From the NCBI RefSeq assembly GCF_025869345.1, contig NZ_JAOZVW010000109.1:1-35226 (forward strand): a stretch of DNA of 35,226 nt. The letters run 5' to 3'. This stretch comes from Sphingopyxis sp. (lineage in GTDB: Bacteria; Pseudomonadota; Alphaproteobacteria; Sphingomonadales; Sphingomonadaceae). The translations under genes and the position numbers were made by a program. Shown one piece after another: positions 21,639-30,456 of this stretch. Within the stretch, counting starts at the first letter, position 1. Every line of letters starts with the position of its first letter. The notes under the pieces are model-generated. The model was not told the origin of the DNA, did not search any database, and worked only from the letters and a program-made list of their open reading frames with translations.

Positions 21639-22895
21639 TCAATATTGTTCCAGCTCGACCTGCATGTGGCGATAGCCGTGGACGAAGCAGGCGTTGACGC
21701 GCTCGGGCTCGGCCAGCACATTGACGCGCAGGCGGCGCTTCTGCATTTCGGAGATCAGCGTCGTGAGCTGCAGTTCGGCGACGCGCGCGCCGACGCAGCG
21801 GTGGATGCCATAGCCGAAGGCGAGGTGACGGCGGGCGTTTTCGCGGTCGACGATGATGCGGTCGCCATCGGGAAAGACGCTTTCGTCGCGGTTCGCCGAG
21901 GCATACCAGAGCGCGAGCTTGTCGCGCTTCCTGATCTGGTGGCCGAACAGTTCGGTATCCTCGGTCGCAGTGCGCCGCATATGCGCGAGCGGGGTCTGCC
22001 AGCGAAGAATCTCGTGCATCGCATTGACCGCGAGGTCGGGATCGTGATTCGCCTCGAGCTTCGCGCGCTCCTCGGGAAAGCAATGGAGGCCATAGGCATA
22101 GGCCGACATCGAATTGCGCGTCGTGTCGTTGCCGCCGACGATCAGCAGGATGAGGTTCCCCATGAACTCATTCTCGCTCATATGCTTCATCGCGTCGGAC
22201 TGGAGCATGATCGAGATCAGGTCGTGGGTGCCGGGATTCTGCGCCTTGCGGTCCCACAATTGCTTGAAGGCGGCGCCCATTTCGAACGCCGTGGCAAGCC
22301 GCGCCTGGCGCTGCTCGACGGTGCCGAAATTTTCGATGTCGCCCAGCGCGTCGGACCAGCGGGTCAGATTGTGGCGGTCCTCCCACGGGAAATCGAACAG
22401 GATCGCGAGCATGTCGGTGGTCAGTTCGATCGATACTTTCTCGACCCAGTCGAACGGCTTGCCGACCGGCAGCGTGTCGATCAGCGCCGCGGTGCGCGCC
22501 TGGGTGTCGGCGCGCATCCGCTCGGTTTCGGAGGGGCCAAAGGCGGGGGCGACGGTGCGGCGCTGTGCGGTATGCTGCGGCGGGTCCATCGCGATGAACA
22601 TCGGCATCGGCACATCGCCTTCCTGCAGATGATCGATCCCGTCGCCGGCGACGGTGATGCCGCCATATTCCCAGCTCGACGAGAAAATCTTGGGCAGCGC
22701 CTCGATATGCTGGATGGGCTTATAGGTCGTCACCGACCAATAGGGGCCGAATTTGGAATCCTCGCAATAATGGATCGGCGATTCGGCGCGGAGCTGCCGC
22801 ATCGGTTCCTGCCAGCGATCCTCGCGCCATAGTTCGGCGCGGCTGATGTCGAGGGGATTGATGATGTCGGGGTCTTGGCGAATCACGGTAGCCAT
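21639..22895 (-). CDS. Cytochrome P450, CYP153-like
   Basis: This 418-residue P450 has the I-helix motif LLIVGGNDTTRNSMSAY, the K-helix ExxR in HEILRW and the haem-ligand loop FGYGIHRCVGARVAELQL with its cysteine. The N-terminal stretch SPIHYCEDSKFGPYWSVTTY and the phrase MFIAMDPPQHTAQRRTV resemble the CYP153 family of alkane and fatty-acid terminal hydroxylases. That assignment is by eye. ATG 22895 follows GAGAGGAG by 6 bases. CYP153 enzymes need ferredoxin and ferredoxin reductase partners, and none is found in this window. The gene seems to stand alone, with a long inverted repeat upstream. Confidence 0.88.
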   Translation of the reverse strand: MATVIRQDPDIINPLDISRAELWREDRWQEPMRQLRAESPIHYCEDSKFGPYWSVTTYKPIQHIEALPKIFSSSWEYGGITVAGDGIDHLQEGDVPMPMFIAMDPPQHTAQRRTVAPAFGPSETERMRADTQARTAALIDTLPVGKPFDWVEKVSIELTTDMLAILFDFPWEDRHNLTRWSDALGDIENFGTVEQRQARLATAFEMGAAFKQLWDRKAQNPGTHDLISIMLQSDAMKHMSENEFMGNLILLIVGGNDTTRNSMSAYAYGLHCFPEERAKLEANHDPDLAVNAMHEILRWQTPLAHMRRTATEDTELFGHQIRKRDKLALWYASANRDESVFPDGDRIIVDRENARRHLAFGYGIHRCVGARVAELQLTTLISEMQKRRLRVNVLAEPERVNACFVHGYRHMQVELEQY

Positions 22896-23011
22896 GGAGC
22901 ACTCCTCTCGGGGCCGTCTTTCGCGGCCGATTCCGTTGCAGAATGCCACTATTTACAGCTTTGTCAATGATCGCTGAACCTTGGCTTTGGAGTGGTGAGC
23001 GGACGTAGCCG

Positions 23012-23153
23012 CTCCTCCCCGGCACGGGGAGGGGGACCACCGAAGGTGGTGGAGGGGCAGGTGCGTCATGGCGCGCCTTTTCTGGATCGAAGCGTAAACC
23101 GAGGGTGCCCCTCCACCATGCTTCGCATGGTCCCCCTCCCCGTGCCGGGGAGG
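23012..23153. repeat. Long inverted repeat with nested hairpins
   Basis: Arms 23012-23058 and 23107-23153 are reverse complements over about 47 bases with few differences. Both contain CTCCCCGGCACGGGGAGG, itself self-complementary, and end in GGTGGAGGGGC on the same logic. Near the middle each arm has a small hairpin whose stem differs (CCACC-GAA-GGTGG on the left, CCATGC-GAA-GCATGG on the right). It fills most of the 299 bases between the P450 and ABC permease genes, leaving only the P450 promoter side. Confidence 0.82.
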
Positions 23154-23194
23154 ATATCTTGTCCTCAATCGGTCGAAACCTGCCGCCTCCGCCT

Positions 23195-24427
23195 TCAGGC
23201 CTGCTTCCGCTTCCAGAATTTCCAGCCGCTGCCGCCGCTCAGCACGCCGGCGCGGAAGAGGCGGACCGACAGATAGACCACCAGCGCGACCCAGATCGCC
23301 TGCCAGCCGAGCGCGAGCAGGTGGATGCCATGGCCTTCGTCGGTCGCGGCGCGTGCCGCCATCGCGAAGGGCGAGGAGAAGGGGAATATCTGCGCGAATT
23401 TGGCGAGGCCCGATTCGGGTGCGCTGGCGGCCGCCGCGGAGAGGCTGAACATGCCGACCTGAAAGATGGTGATCGGCAGGCTGAGCATCTGAATCTCGCG
23501 CACCGTGCCCGCCTGCGCGCCGACGCCTAGGAACACCGCGCCCAAAAGCAGGAACGCCATGACGAAATAGGCAAAGCCGACCCCGATGAAGAACGGCCAG
23601 CCGCTCGCCGGGGCGACCGCAAGCGCGGCGGCGGGTTTGCCCGCGGCGGCGATGGCGGCGGGGTCCAGTTGCGTCGCCGCGACGAAGCCGCCGGCGATCG
23701 CGACGACGAGCCAGAAGACGATGAACAATATCGCGACGCCGAGGAAGCCGAGCAGCTTGCCGAGAAACACGCTTTCGAGCGGCACCGCGGCGGCCAGAAT
23801 CTCGATCACCTTGTTGCCCTTTTCCTCGGCGAGCGAACTTACCGTCTGCCCCGCGAGCAGCAGGGTGACGAGAAAGATGACGAACACCGCGCCGAACCCC
23901 AGCGATTGCTGCGCCGCGATGCTCGTCCCGCCATGGGTGAGCGCCTCGAAATGCGGTGCGATCGGCGGCGGCGCACCGGCGACCCGGCCGCGCACCACTT
24001 CGCCGGCGATCAGCGCGAGATAACGGCCCGAACTGCTGTTCGCTTCGCGCTCGACGATGCGCGGCGCGGTCAGCGGACCGCTCATCACCGCATAGGTGTC
24101 GCTGCCTTTCTCGCGCGCCACCGCGACCGGATCGAGCGACGCGCTCGCGAGGCGGATTTCGAGCGTCGCCGGCTCGCGCGGCATCGCGGCGCGCAGGCTT
24201 TTGTCGGCGGCGCGCAGCGCCTCGATGTCGGCCGCATCGGCGATGGCGACGATGCGGCCCGCGCCGCGCGCACTATCGGCGAGCTGCGAGGCCCCCATGC
24301 CCCCCACCAATCCCATGCCGACCATGAACAAAGGCGCGAGCAGGAAGAGCAGAAAGGTCGGTGTCGCGACGATCGCGAGAAAGTCGCGGCGCGCGATGAC
24401 GAGCAGATTGCGAAGGAAGGGAGTCAT
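23195..24427 (-). CDS. ABC-2 type (NatB-like) transporter permease
   Basis: This 410-residue permease has one N-terminal helix (TFLLFLLAPLFMVGMGLVGG), a large periplasmic domain (about 45-175), then five or six further helices. The loop after helix 2 reads LAEEKGNKVIEILAAAVPL, the signature of NatB/ABC-2 permeases. The start ATG 24427 overlaps the end of the ATPase gene by four bases. The pair forms an exporter; NatAB relatives export sodium, others export antibiotics or unknown compounds, and the cargo here cannot be told. Confidence 0.9.
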   Translation of the reverse strand: MTPFLRNLLVIARRDFLAIVATPTFLLFLLAPLFMVGMGLVGGMGASQLADSARGAGRIVAIADAADIEALRAADKSLRAAMPREPATLEIRLASASLDPVAVAREKGSDTYAVMSGPLTAPRIVEREANSSSGRYLALIAGEVVRGRVAGAPPPIAPHFEALTHGGTSIAAQQSLGFGAVFVIFLVTLLLAGQTVSSLAEEKGNKVIEILAAAVPLESVFLGKLLGFLGVAILFIVFWLVVAIAGGFVAATQLDPAAIAAAGKPAAALAVAPASGWPFFIGVGFAYFVMAFLLLGAVFLGVGAQAGTVREIQMLSLPITIFQVGMFSLSAAAASAPESGLAKFAQIFPFSSPFAMAARAATDEGHGIHLLALGWQAIWVALVVYLSVRLFRAGVLSGGSGWKFWKRKQA

Positions 24428-25374
24428 GCCGCGTCCTCCTCGATCGCGTCCTCTTCGGGGTCGCCGTCGAAACCGGCATCGACCTGGCGCACGATGTGGA
24501 CGAAGGCGTCGTGCAGCGCCGGGCGCGCGATCGACAGGCCCGCGACGCCGTGGCCGCCGGCGGTGATGCGCGCGAGCAAAGGCTCGACCGCGCTGTCCTC
24601 GATCGCGAAATGCCAGGCCTCGCCCTTGCGCGCCGCACCCGCGGGGAGCAGCGCGGCGACCGCGTCGCTGCCGTCACGCGGCGTATAGCGCACCTGCATC
24701 GGCAGCAGCGCGCGCGCTTCGTCGACTGTCCCCTCGAAGCGGCGGGCGGAGCGCGCGATGATCGCCAGCCGGTCGCAGAGGCGCTCGGCATGGGCCATGA
24801 CGTGGGTCGAAAAAAGGATCGTCGCACCGCGCCCCTGTTCGCGCTTCACGAGCGTTTCGAGCCGCTCCTGGTTGACCGGGTCGAGCCCCGAGAAAGGCTC
24901 GTCGAGGACGATCAGGTCGGGGCTATGGACGATCGACCCGATGAGCTGGACCATCTGCGCCATGCCCTTGGACATCTTGCGGATTTTCTCGTCGATCACG
25001 CGTTCGAGCCCGAGTTCGCTCATGAAGGTCGCGGCACGCCGCCGCCCTTCGGACCAGTCGAGCCCGCGCAGCGCGCCCATGAAGGCGATCGCCTCGCGCG
25101 CTTTCATGCCGGGATAAAGCCCGCGCTCCTCGGGGAGATAACCAATGCGATGACGCGCCGCCTGCGGGCGGTGACCGCCGAGCAGCCGGCTCGTCCCCTC
25201 GTCGGGGTCGACGATGCCCAGCATCATCCGCAGGCTGGTCGTCTTGCCCGCGCCATTGGGGCCGAGCACACCGTAAATGCATCCTGCGGGAACCTGCAGC
25301 GACACATGGTCGACTGCCTTGAAGCTGTCGAAATATTTGGTGAGGCCGGTCGCCTCGACGCTGAACTCGGTCAA
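24424..25374 (-). CDS. ABC transporter ATP-binding protein (NatA-like)
   Basis: This protein of about 316 residues has Walker A GPNGAGKTTSLRMML, the signature in the NatA-type form MSKGMAQMVQLIGS in place of LSGGQ, Walker B DLIVLDEPFSGLDPVNQ and the switch histidine in FSTHVMAHAERLCD. A C-terminal domain of about 90 residues follows. TTG 25374 is preferred: it has AGGGA 7 bases upstream and gives a normal N-terminus, whereas TTG 25443 overlaps the queG start. It works with the permease encoded directly downstream. Confidence 0.9.
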   Translation of the reverse strand: MTEFSVEATGLTKYFDSFKAVDHVSLQVPAGCIYGVLGPNGAGKTTSLRMMLGIVDPDEGTSRLLGGHRPQAARHRIGYLPEERGLYPGMKAREAIAFMGALRGLDWSEGRRRAATFMSELGLERVIDEKIRKMSKGMAQMVQLIGSIVHSPDLIVLDEPFSGLDPVNQERLETLVKREQGRGATILFSTHVMAHAERLCDRLAIIARSARRFEGTVDEARALLPMQVRYTPRDGSDAVAALLPAGAARKGEAWHFAIEDSAVEPLLARITAGGHGVAGLSIARPALHDAFVHIVRQVDAGFDGDPEEDAIEEDAA

Positions 25375-25442
25375 ATGCTGGTCCCTGACATACGATTTCA
25401 CCGGACTATGGCACGAAGGCGACGGTCGCGTATAGAGCGCCA

Positions 25443-26495
25443 ATGGTTGCCGAAGCCTTGCCTGCGCTGGAGGAGCGATTGGAAGCCGTCGCGCGCGAGC
25501 ATGGCTTTGCGGCGTTCGGGATCGCGCGCGCCGACGCGGCGCCCGAAACCGCGGCGCGACTGAACCAGTGGCTCGCCGAGGGTTGCCATGGCGGCATGAT
25601 CTGGATGGAAAGCCGCGCCGGGCAGCGCGGGTCGCCGCAGGGGCTGTGGCCCGACGTCCGCTCGGTGATCGCGCTGGGCATGAGCTATGCGCCCGCGCAG
25701 GACCCGCTCGCGCTAGCGGGCGCTCCCGACCGCGGCCGCATTTCGGTCTATGCGCAGGGCGCCGACTATCATGACGTCGTCAAGCGGGCGCTGAAGGCGG
25801 TCGCACGCTGGCTCGTCGCCGAGGCGCCGGGGGCCGAGGTCAAGGTGTTCGTCGACACCGCGCCGGTGATGGAAAAGCCGCTCGCCGCCGCCGCCGGACT
25901 CGGCTGGCAGGGCAAGCACAGCAATATGGTCAGCCGTGAGCATGGCAGCTGGCTGTTCCTGGGGGCGATCTACACGACGCTCGACCTCGCGCCGTCGGCC
26001 GGTGCGCGCGACCGCTGCGGCAGTTGCACGGCATGCCAGGACGCTTGCCCGACGCAGGCCTTTCCCGCGCCCTACCGCGTCGATGCGCGGCGTTGCATTT
26101 CCTACCTCACCATCGAGCATGACGGGCCGATCCCGGCCGAGCTGCGCCGTGCGATGGGCAATCGTATCTATGGCTGCGACGATTGCCTTGCGGTCTGCCC
26201 GTGGAACAAGTTCGCCGATACCGCCGCGCGCCACCGCGCCTTCCTGCCGCGCGCCGAACTGGCGGCGCCGTCGCTCGCCGATCTGCTCGCGCTCGACGAT
26301 GCGGGGTTTCGGCAAGTGTTCGCGGGATCGCCGATCAAGCGCATCGGGCGCAACCGCATGGTCCGCAATGCGGCGATCGCAGCGGGAAACAGCGGCGATC
26401 CGCGCTTCGTCCAGCGTCTGGAGAAACTGACCGGCGACGAATCGCCGATGGTCGCCGACGCGGCGACCTGGGCGCTCGCCGAACTGACGTCATGA
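25443..26495 (+). CDS. queG: Epoxyqueuosine reductase QueG
   Basis: QueG performs the last step of queuosine synthesis at tRNA position 34, reducing epoxyqueuosine with a cobalamin cofactor and two 4Fe-4S clusters. This 350-residue protein has the usual length. The cluster cysteines are in [16 protein letters not shown] and in [13 protein letters not shown]. The cobalamin-binding N-terminal domain includes [23 protein letters not shown] and [15 protein letters not shown]. The HEAT-like C-terminus is [17 protein letters not shown]. The gene diverges from the ABC transporter gene; the 68 bases between the two starts must hold both promoters. Confidence 0.96.
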   Translation: MVAEALPALEERLEAVAREHGFAAFGIARADAAPETAARLNQWLAEGCHGGMIWMESRAGQRGSPQGLWPDVRSVIALGMSYAPAQDPLALAGAPDRGRISVYAQGADYHDVVKRALKAVARWLVAEAPGAEVKVFVDTAPVMEKPLAAAAGLGWQGKHSNMVSREHGSWLFLGAIYTTLDLAPSAGARDRCGSCTACQDACPTQAFPAPYRVDARRCISYLTIEHDGPIPAELRRAMGNRIYGCDDCLAVCPWNKFADTAARHRAFLPRAELAAPSLADLLALDDAGFRQVFAGSPIKRIGRNRMVRNAAIAAGNSGDPRFVQRLEKLTGDESPMVADAATWALAELTS

Positions 26496-26504
26496 TGCAG
26501 CCGG

Positions 26505-26882
26505 CTATCGCCGCAACGCCGTGATGCAGCTATCGACATTGGCGTCGCGCCCGTCGGGGGTGCGGGCGTCGACATAGGTGGCGATCGGCTCGGCGCCCTG
26601 CTTCGGTGCGTAATAATAGATATCGAGAATGCAGGGCGACCCGGCGAATTGCAGCTTGCGGCCCATGCCTTCCCTGACGTCGAGCCGGGGCTTGCCGAAC
26701 AGCGACAGCGCGGCATTCGCATCATGCCCGACCAGGCTGTTGTTCTGGGTGATGCGCGGTGCGGTCGGCGGCGGGGCGGGCCGCGCGGAGGGCTGGGCCG
26801 GGCGTGGCACCGCGGCCCCCGCGCAGCCGGCGAGCGTCGCGGCGAGCATCGTAACGGCGATCAGCCTGATATGTCTCGTCAT
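26505..26882 (-). CDS. Small lipoprotein, function unknown
   Basis: This 125-residue protein has a lipoprotein signal peptide: TRHIRLIAVTMLAATLAGC with the lipobox LAGC and Cys20 as the modified residue. A Pro/Ala-rich linker follows (about 25-45), then a compact domain with ALSLFGKPRLDVREGMGRKL, a Cys in AGSPCILDIYYY and a final Cys in NVDSCITALRR, which might pair. The start overlaps the stop of the EI24-type gene by four bases, so both are translated from one mRNA. I do not recognise the domain; the pattern loosely recalls small outer-membrane lipoproteins of the SmpA/OmlA type. Confidence 0.82.
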   Translation of the reverse strand: MTRHIRLIAVTMLAATLAGCAGAAVPRPAQPSARPAPPPTAPRITQNNSLVGHDANAALSLFGKPRLDVREGMGRKLQFAGSPCILDIYYYAPKQGAEPIATYVDARTPDGRDANVDSCITALRR

Positions 26883-27556
26883 TCTTCCCCATCCCTCAGA
26901 TGCAACAGGTGGACGGCCATAGCCGCGCCGACGATGGGGGCCAACAGATTGGCGACGGGCACCAGAAAGATTGCGGCGGACAGTGCGCCGAGCGACCAGC
27001 GCGTGGCGCGACCGAGCGGCGGCCGATCCGGGTGGCGCGCGCGCACCATCGCCTCGAGGTCGCGGCCGAGCAGCGCGGCATTGAGCACGAAGGCAAGCAA
27101 AGGCGCGCCGACCGCGGTGAATAGCAGGGGTATATAGAGCGGCAGCGCGGCCAGGTTCACCGCAACCAGCCGCCCGACCGAGGCGAGGCCGAGACGCAGG
27201 CTTTTGCCAAAGCTGACCGGCATCGCGCGCGCCGCGGCGGCGGGATAGTGGCGCCCCTCGACATCGGCGACGATGCCGTCGGCGAACAGCCCGACGACGA
27301 GGATCGCGACCGCGCGGAACAGCAACCAGCTCACCGCGATCAGCAGCAGCACGACGAGCACGCCCGCCATGTCGAGCGTGACGCCATCGAGCCATTTCCA
27401 ATGTTCGAGCGCCCAGCGCGCGGCAAAGAAGATCGCAGCGCCGGCGCCGGCGAAGATCAGCAGTGTCAGCGCGAGGCTCGCCGCGAGCACCCGCAGCACG
27501 CGCGGATGCGGCAGGTCGCGGAGCGCGAGCAGCAGGGCGTGGACGGCGCGGGCCAT
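26879..27556 (-). CDS. EI24 / CysZ-like membrane protein
   Basis: This protein of about 225 residues has the EI24/CysZ (formerly DUF540) pattern: an amphipathic N-terminal helix (ARAVHALLLALRDLPHPRVL), a first long helix (LAASLALTLLIFAGAGAAIF), a second (VLVVLLLIAVSWLLFRAVA), then ADGIVADVEGRHYPAA, and further helices after about residue 130. Bacterial CysZ takes up sulfate; many members have no known function, and no cysteine-biosynthesis gene is near. ATG 27556 gives the normal N-terminus; the open frame to 27649 adds an Arg-rich extension with no Shine-Dalgarno. Confidence 0.85.
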   Translation of the reverse strand: MARAVHALLLALRDLPHPRVLRVLAASLALTLLIFAGAGAAIFFAARWALEHWKWLDGVTLDMAGVLVVLLLIAVSWLLFRAVAILVVGLFADGIVADVEGRHYPAAAARAMPVSFGKSLRLGLASVGRLVAVNLAALPLYIPLLFTAVGAPLLAFVLNAALLGRDLEAMVRARHPDRPPLGRATRWSLGALSAAIFLVPVANLLAPIVGAAMAVHLLHLRDGEE

Positions 27557-27666
27557 GCGCTGTGGATGGCGCGCCGACGGGCGCCGCGTCAAGCGCCGTG
27601 CTTGCCTTGAAGGGCCGCGCCCCCTAAAGGCGCGCGCAGCTTTTCCCATCCAGCACAGGAATTTTC

Positions 27667-28665
27667 ATGGCCTCCACCGCCCGTTTCGATGTCGTCGCGA
27701 TCGGCAATGCGATCGTCGACGTGATTGCCCGCGCCGACGACGCGCTGATCGAGGCCGAGGGTCTGGCGAAGGGCTCTATGCGGCTGATCGACGCCGACGA
27801 GGCGGCGCGGCTCTATGCGGCGATGGGACCGGCGGTCGAGATGTCGGGCGGCTCGGCGGCGAACACGCTCGCCGGGATGGCGGCGCTCGGCCGGCGCTGC
27901 GCCTTCATCGGCCAGGTCGCCGACGACCAGCTCGGCCAGGTGTTCACGCACGACCTGACGTCGCTGGGTGTCGCCTTTGAGACACCGCCGCTCGCCGAGG
28001 GCGACCCGACCGCGCGCTGCCTGATCTTCGTCACCCCCGACGGACAGCGGACGATGAACACCTTCCTCGGCGCGTCGCAGAATCTGGGCCGCGAATCGCT
28101 CGCCCCGGCGCTGATCGCCGACGCCGACATCCTCTATCTCGAAGGCTATTTGTGGAACGCCGACGCCTCGCGCGCGGCGATGGCCGAAGCGATCGGCCTC
28201 GCGCGCGCGGCGGGCCGCCGCGTCGCCTTCACCCTGTCCGACACCTTCGTCATCGCGGCGCATGGCGAGGATTTCCGCCGCATGATCGCGGCGCGCGAGA
28301 TCGACATCCTGTTCGCGAACGAGGCGGAGCTGCTCGAACTCGCGCAGGACCAGGATTTCGAGGCGGCGCTGGCCAGTATCGCGGCCGGCGTGCCGCTGCT
28401 CGTCGTGACGCGCAGCGAAAAGGGCGCGGTCGCGGTGACGAACGGCGAGCGCACCGCGGTCACGGCCGAGCCGATCGATCAGGTCGTCGATACCACCGGC
28501 GCGGGCGACCTGTTCGCCGCCGGTTTCCTGTCGGGGCAGGCGCAAGGGCGCAGCATCGCCGATTGCCTGACGATGGGTGCGATCTGCGCGCGCGAGATCA
28601 TCGCGCAGGTCGGCCCGCGCGCCCAGACCGACCTCACGGCGAAAATCGCCGAACGGCTGGGGTAG
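27667..28665 (+). CDS. Adenosine kinase (PfkB family)
   Basis: This 332-residue sugar-kinase-fold protein has the family's two signatures: GGSAANTLAGMAALG with preceding VEMSGG, and DTTGAGDLFAAGFL, with the catalytic aspartate in DTTGAGD. The N-terminus FDVVAIGNAIVDVIA and the loops ANEAELLELA and VTRSEKGAVAV match adenosine-kinase-type PfkB proteins, which phosphorylate adenosine to AMP for purine salvage. AGGA lies before ATG 27667. A role for ribokinase-like sugars is less likely but cannot be excluded by eye. The gene converges on the flippase gene; inverted repeats fill the 176 bases between. Confidence 0.88.
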   Translation: MASTARFDVVAIGNAIVDVIARADDALIEAEGLAKGSMRLIDADEAARLYAAMGPAVEMSGGSAANTLAGMAALGRRCAFIGQVADDQLGQVFTHDLTSLGVAFETPPLAEGDPTARCLIFVTPDGQRTMNTFLGASQNLGRESLAPALIADADILYLEGYLWNADASRAAMAEAIGLARAAGRRVAFTLSDTFVIAAHGEDFRRMIAAREIDILFANEAELLELAQDQDFEAALASIAAGVPLLVVTRSEKGAVAVTNGERTAVTAEPIDQVVDTTGAGDLFAAGFLSGQAQGRSIADCLTMGAICAREIIAQVGPRAQTDLTAKIAERLG

Positions 28666-28672
28666 GGTGGGC

Positions 28673-28696
28673 GTCGGCTTTCGGCCGGAAGCCGAC
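28673..28696 (+). terminator. Hairpin just after the adenosine kinase gene
   Basis: GTCGGCTT (28673-28680) and AAGCCGAC (28689-28696) form a perfect 8-base-pair stem with loop TCGGCCGG, 7 bases after the kinase stop. No T-run follows, so it is at best a weak terminator or an mRNA-protecting structure. The same kind of sequence recurs in many sphingomonad genomes, from memory, and may be a repeat element. Confidence 0.55.
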
Positions 28697-28706
28697 CTAC
28701 CTTACA

Positions 28707-28784
28707 TCGTCATCCCGGACTTGATCCGGGATCCATTCATCCGGCGCTGAGAGAATGAATCCCGGATCAAGTCCGGGATGACGA
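28707..28784. repeat. Inverted repeat of the ATCCCGGATCAAG type
   Basis: Arms 28707-28740 and 28755-28784 are reverse complements over about 30 bases with a two-base gap. The core CATCCCGGACTTGATCCGGG is a palindromic repeat familiar in alphaproteobacterial intergenic regions. It lies between the convergent kinase and flippase genes and could serve both as a terminator. Confidence 0.85.
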
Positions 28785-28841
28785 GAGAAATGAACAGCAA
28801 CCCCCCACCTCGAAGCTGCCGTTCGTCGCCGATCCTTGCGA

Positions 28842-30380
28842 TCAATCCGTTGCTTCCGCTGCCTCCGGATGCTTGCGGAACAGCGCGCGGTCGGCGGGGC
28901 CGAAGCCGCGCGTCCAGATCAGCCAAGCATAAATACCGAGGATGACGGGGACGCCGACGAGCAGTTCGGCCCATTCGGGAAGCTTCGTCGCCCCCCAGCC
29001 GAGCACCGCGGCGCCTCCGGTCGCCCAGACGAGCGCCCAGCGCAGGCTGTTCACCGGCGCGCCGAGCAGCTTCGCGAGCAGCCGCGCCTTGACCACCGAG
29101 GCGAAACCGAGCGCAAGCATCAGCGCCAGCGCGACCGCCGCGGCATAGGTGATCGGATCGAGCCCCATCGACCGCGCGATGAGGATCAGCGCGACGCTGA
29201 GCACCGCCTGCAACGCGAGCGTCGCGAGGCTGACGAGCAGGTTGCGGTGGCGCGCGACATAGACGAGCGCCGCTTCGCTGACCACCGCGGTCGCCGCGAC
29301 CACTTCGGCCGCGAGCAGGAAGGCGAGCGCGCCCGCGCCGCCGACGAATTGCGGCCCGACCAGCCCCATCACCGCTTCGCCCGGAATGCCGAGCGCGAGC
29401 GCGATCCCCGCCTGCGCGGCGATGATCCAGAAGCCGACCTGGCTGACCTGCGCGGCGATGGCGCCCAGCCGGTTTTCGGCGAGATTGCGGGTGATCACCG
29501 GGCCGAGGATCGGCTCGAAACTGGTCTTGAGCTTTTGCGGCAGCGACGCGACCTGCTGCGCCATATAATAGATGCCGTAGATCGTCGGCGAGGTGAACTG
29601 GCCGAGGATGAAGAGGTCGAGGCGGCGCGTCCCCCATTCGATCGCGTCGGCGGCGGCGAGCGGCGCGTTGCGGCGCGCGACCATGATCAGATAGGACGGC
29701 TGCGGCCGCCAGACGCCGGGGCCGCCATAATGGCGGATCATCGGGACCAGCGCCGTCAGGAACGCCCCGACCATCGCCGCGGCATAGGAGAGCATCAGCC
29801 CGTCGCGCGGTGAGACATACCAGAAACCGGCGGCGGCGACGCTGATCACCCAGGGCTCGACGACCGCGCGCGCGCGCACCGTCGCGCCGATGTCGAAGCG
29901 ATAGGCGCAGGCGGCGAGCGCGACGTCGGTGCCCGCGATCGCGAAAACGAGCAGCGCCATCCAGCGGTCGGTGCTGTCGATGTCCCCTGCCGGAAACATG
30001 ATTTGCGGCAGCAGCAGGAGGATCGCCGATCCGATCGCCGAGGCGAGGAAGGCGACGAACATGCCGTCCCACACGACATGGCGATGATCGGCCCCCTCGG
30101 CGCTCAATTGCTCGGCGAGGCCGCGCTTGAGGCCGAGGGTCGCAAGCTGCGCGACGAGTTCGATGACGAGCACCGCGAAGGCGAAGCGCCCGACCGCTTC
30201 GGGCCCGTACCAGCGCCCGGCAAAATAGAGAAAGGGCAGGCGCGCGACGAGGCGCATGATGAAGCCGAGGAAATTGGTGCGCCCCCCCTTGGCGAGCGCG
30301 GCGGTGTCGGCGTCGGCCTGCGCCATTACAGGCGCGGCGGCTGCGGGGCTGCGCGCGGCTGCGCTGTCCGTCTGGCTCAA
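28842..30380 (-). CDS. Polysaccharide/oligosaccharide flippase (Wzx-like, MATE-superfamily)
   Basis: This 512-residue membrane protein has about 12-14 hydrophobic segments, the size and spacing of Wzx-type flippases that move lipid-linked sugars across the inner membrane. GRTNFLGFIMRLVARLPFLY followed by GRWYGPEAVGRFAFAVLVIE is the usual first-helix pattern; GTRRLDLFILGQFTSPTIYG and LKTSFEPILGPVITRN occur in the middle. The N-terminal ~35 residues are Ala/Asp-rich and cytosolic. TTG 30380, behind AAGGGG, is chosen; ATG 30326 is an alternative. It follows gpsA by 76 bases on the same strand. No sugar-specific neighbour points to the substrate. Confidence 0.85.
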   Translation of the reverse strand: MSQTDSAAARSPAAAAPVMAQADADTAALAKGGRTNFLGFIMRLVARLPFLYFAGRWYGPEAVGRFAFAVLVIELVAQLATLGLKRGLAEQLSAEGADHRHVVWDGMFVAFLASAIGSAILLLLPQIMFPAGDIDSTDRWMALLVFAIAGTDVALAACAYRFDIGATVRARAVVEPWVISVAAAGFWYVSPRDGLMLSYAAAMVGAFLTALVPMIRHYGGPGVWRPQPSYLIMVARRNAPLAAADAIEWGTRRLDLFILGQFTSPTIYGIYYMAQQVASLPQKLKTSFEPILGPVITRNLAENRLGAIAAQVSQVGFWIIAAQAGIALALGIPGEAVMGLVGPQFVGGAGALAFLLAAEVVAATAVVSEAALVYVARHRNLLVSLATLALQAVLSVALILIARSMGLDPITYAAAVALALMLALGFASVVKARLLAKLLGAPVNSLRWALVWATGGAAVLGWGATKLPEWAELLVGVPVILGIYAWLIWTRGFGPADRALFRKHPEAAEATD

Positions 30381-30456
30381 GCCTCGCGCCCCTTCTGCTG
30401 TTCCCCGCCGATCAGTCTAGCGCGCGCGGGGGAGGCAGGCAATTGCGATAGGCGGG

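Noticed and set aside
21351..22832. 493-residue plus-strand open frame across msrB and the P450
   Set aside because: It spans parts of two real genes on the other strand, without start signal or domain.
26505..27401. 298-residue fusion of the lipoprotein with an upstream frame
   Set aside because: The upstream part is the wrong frame of the EI24-type gene; a clean lipoprotein start at ATG 26882 overlaps that gene's stop codon.
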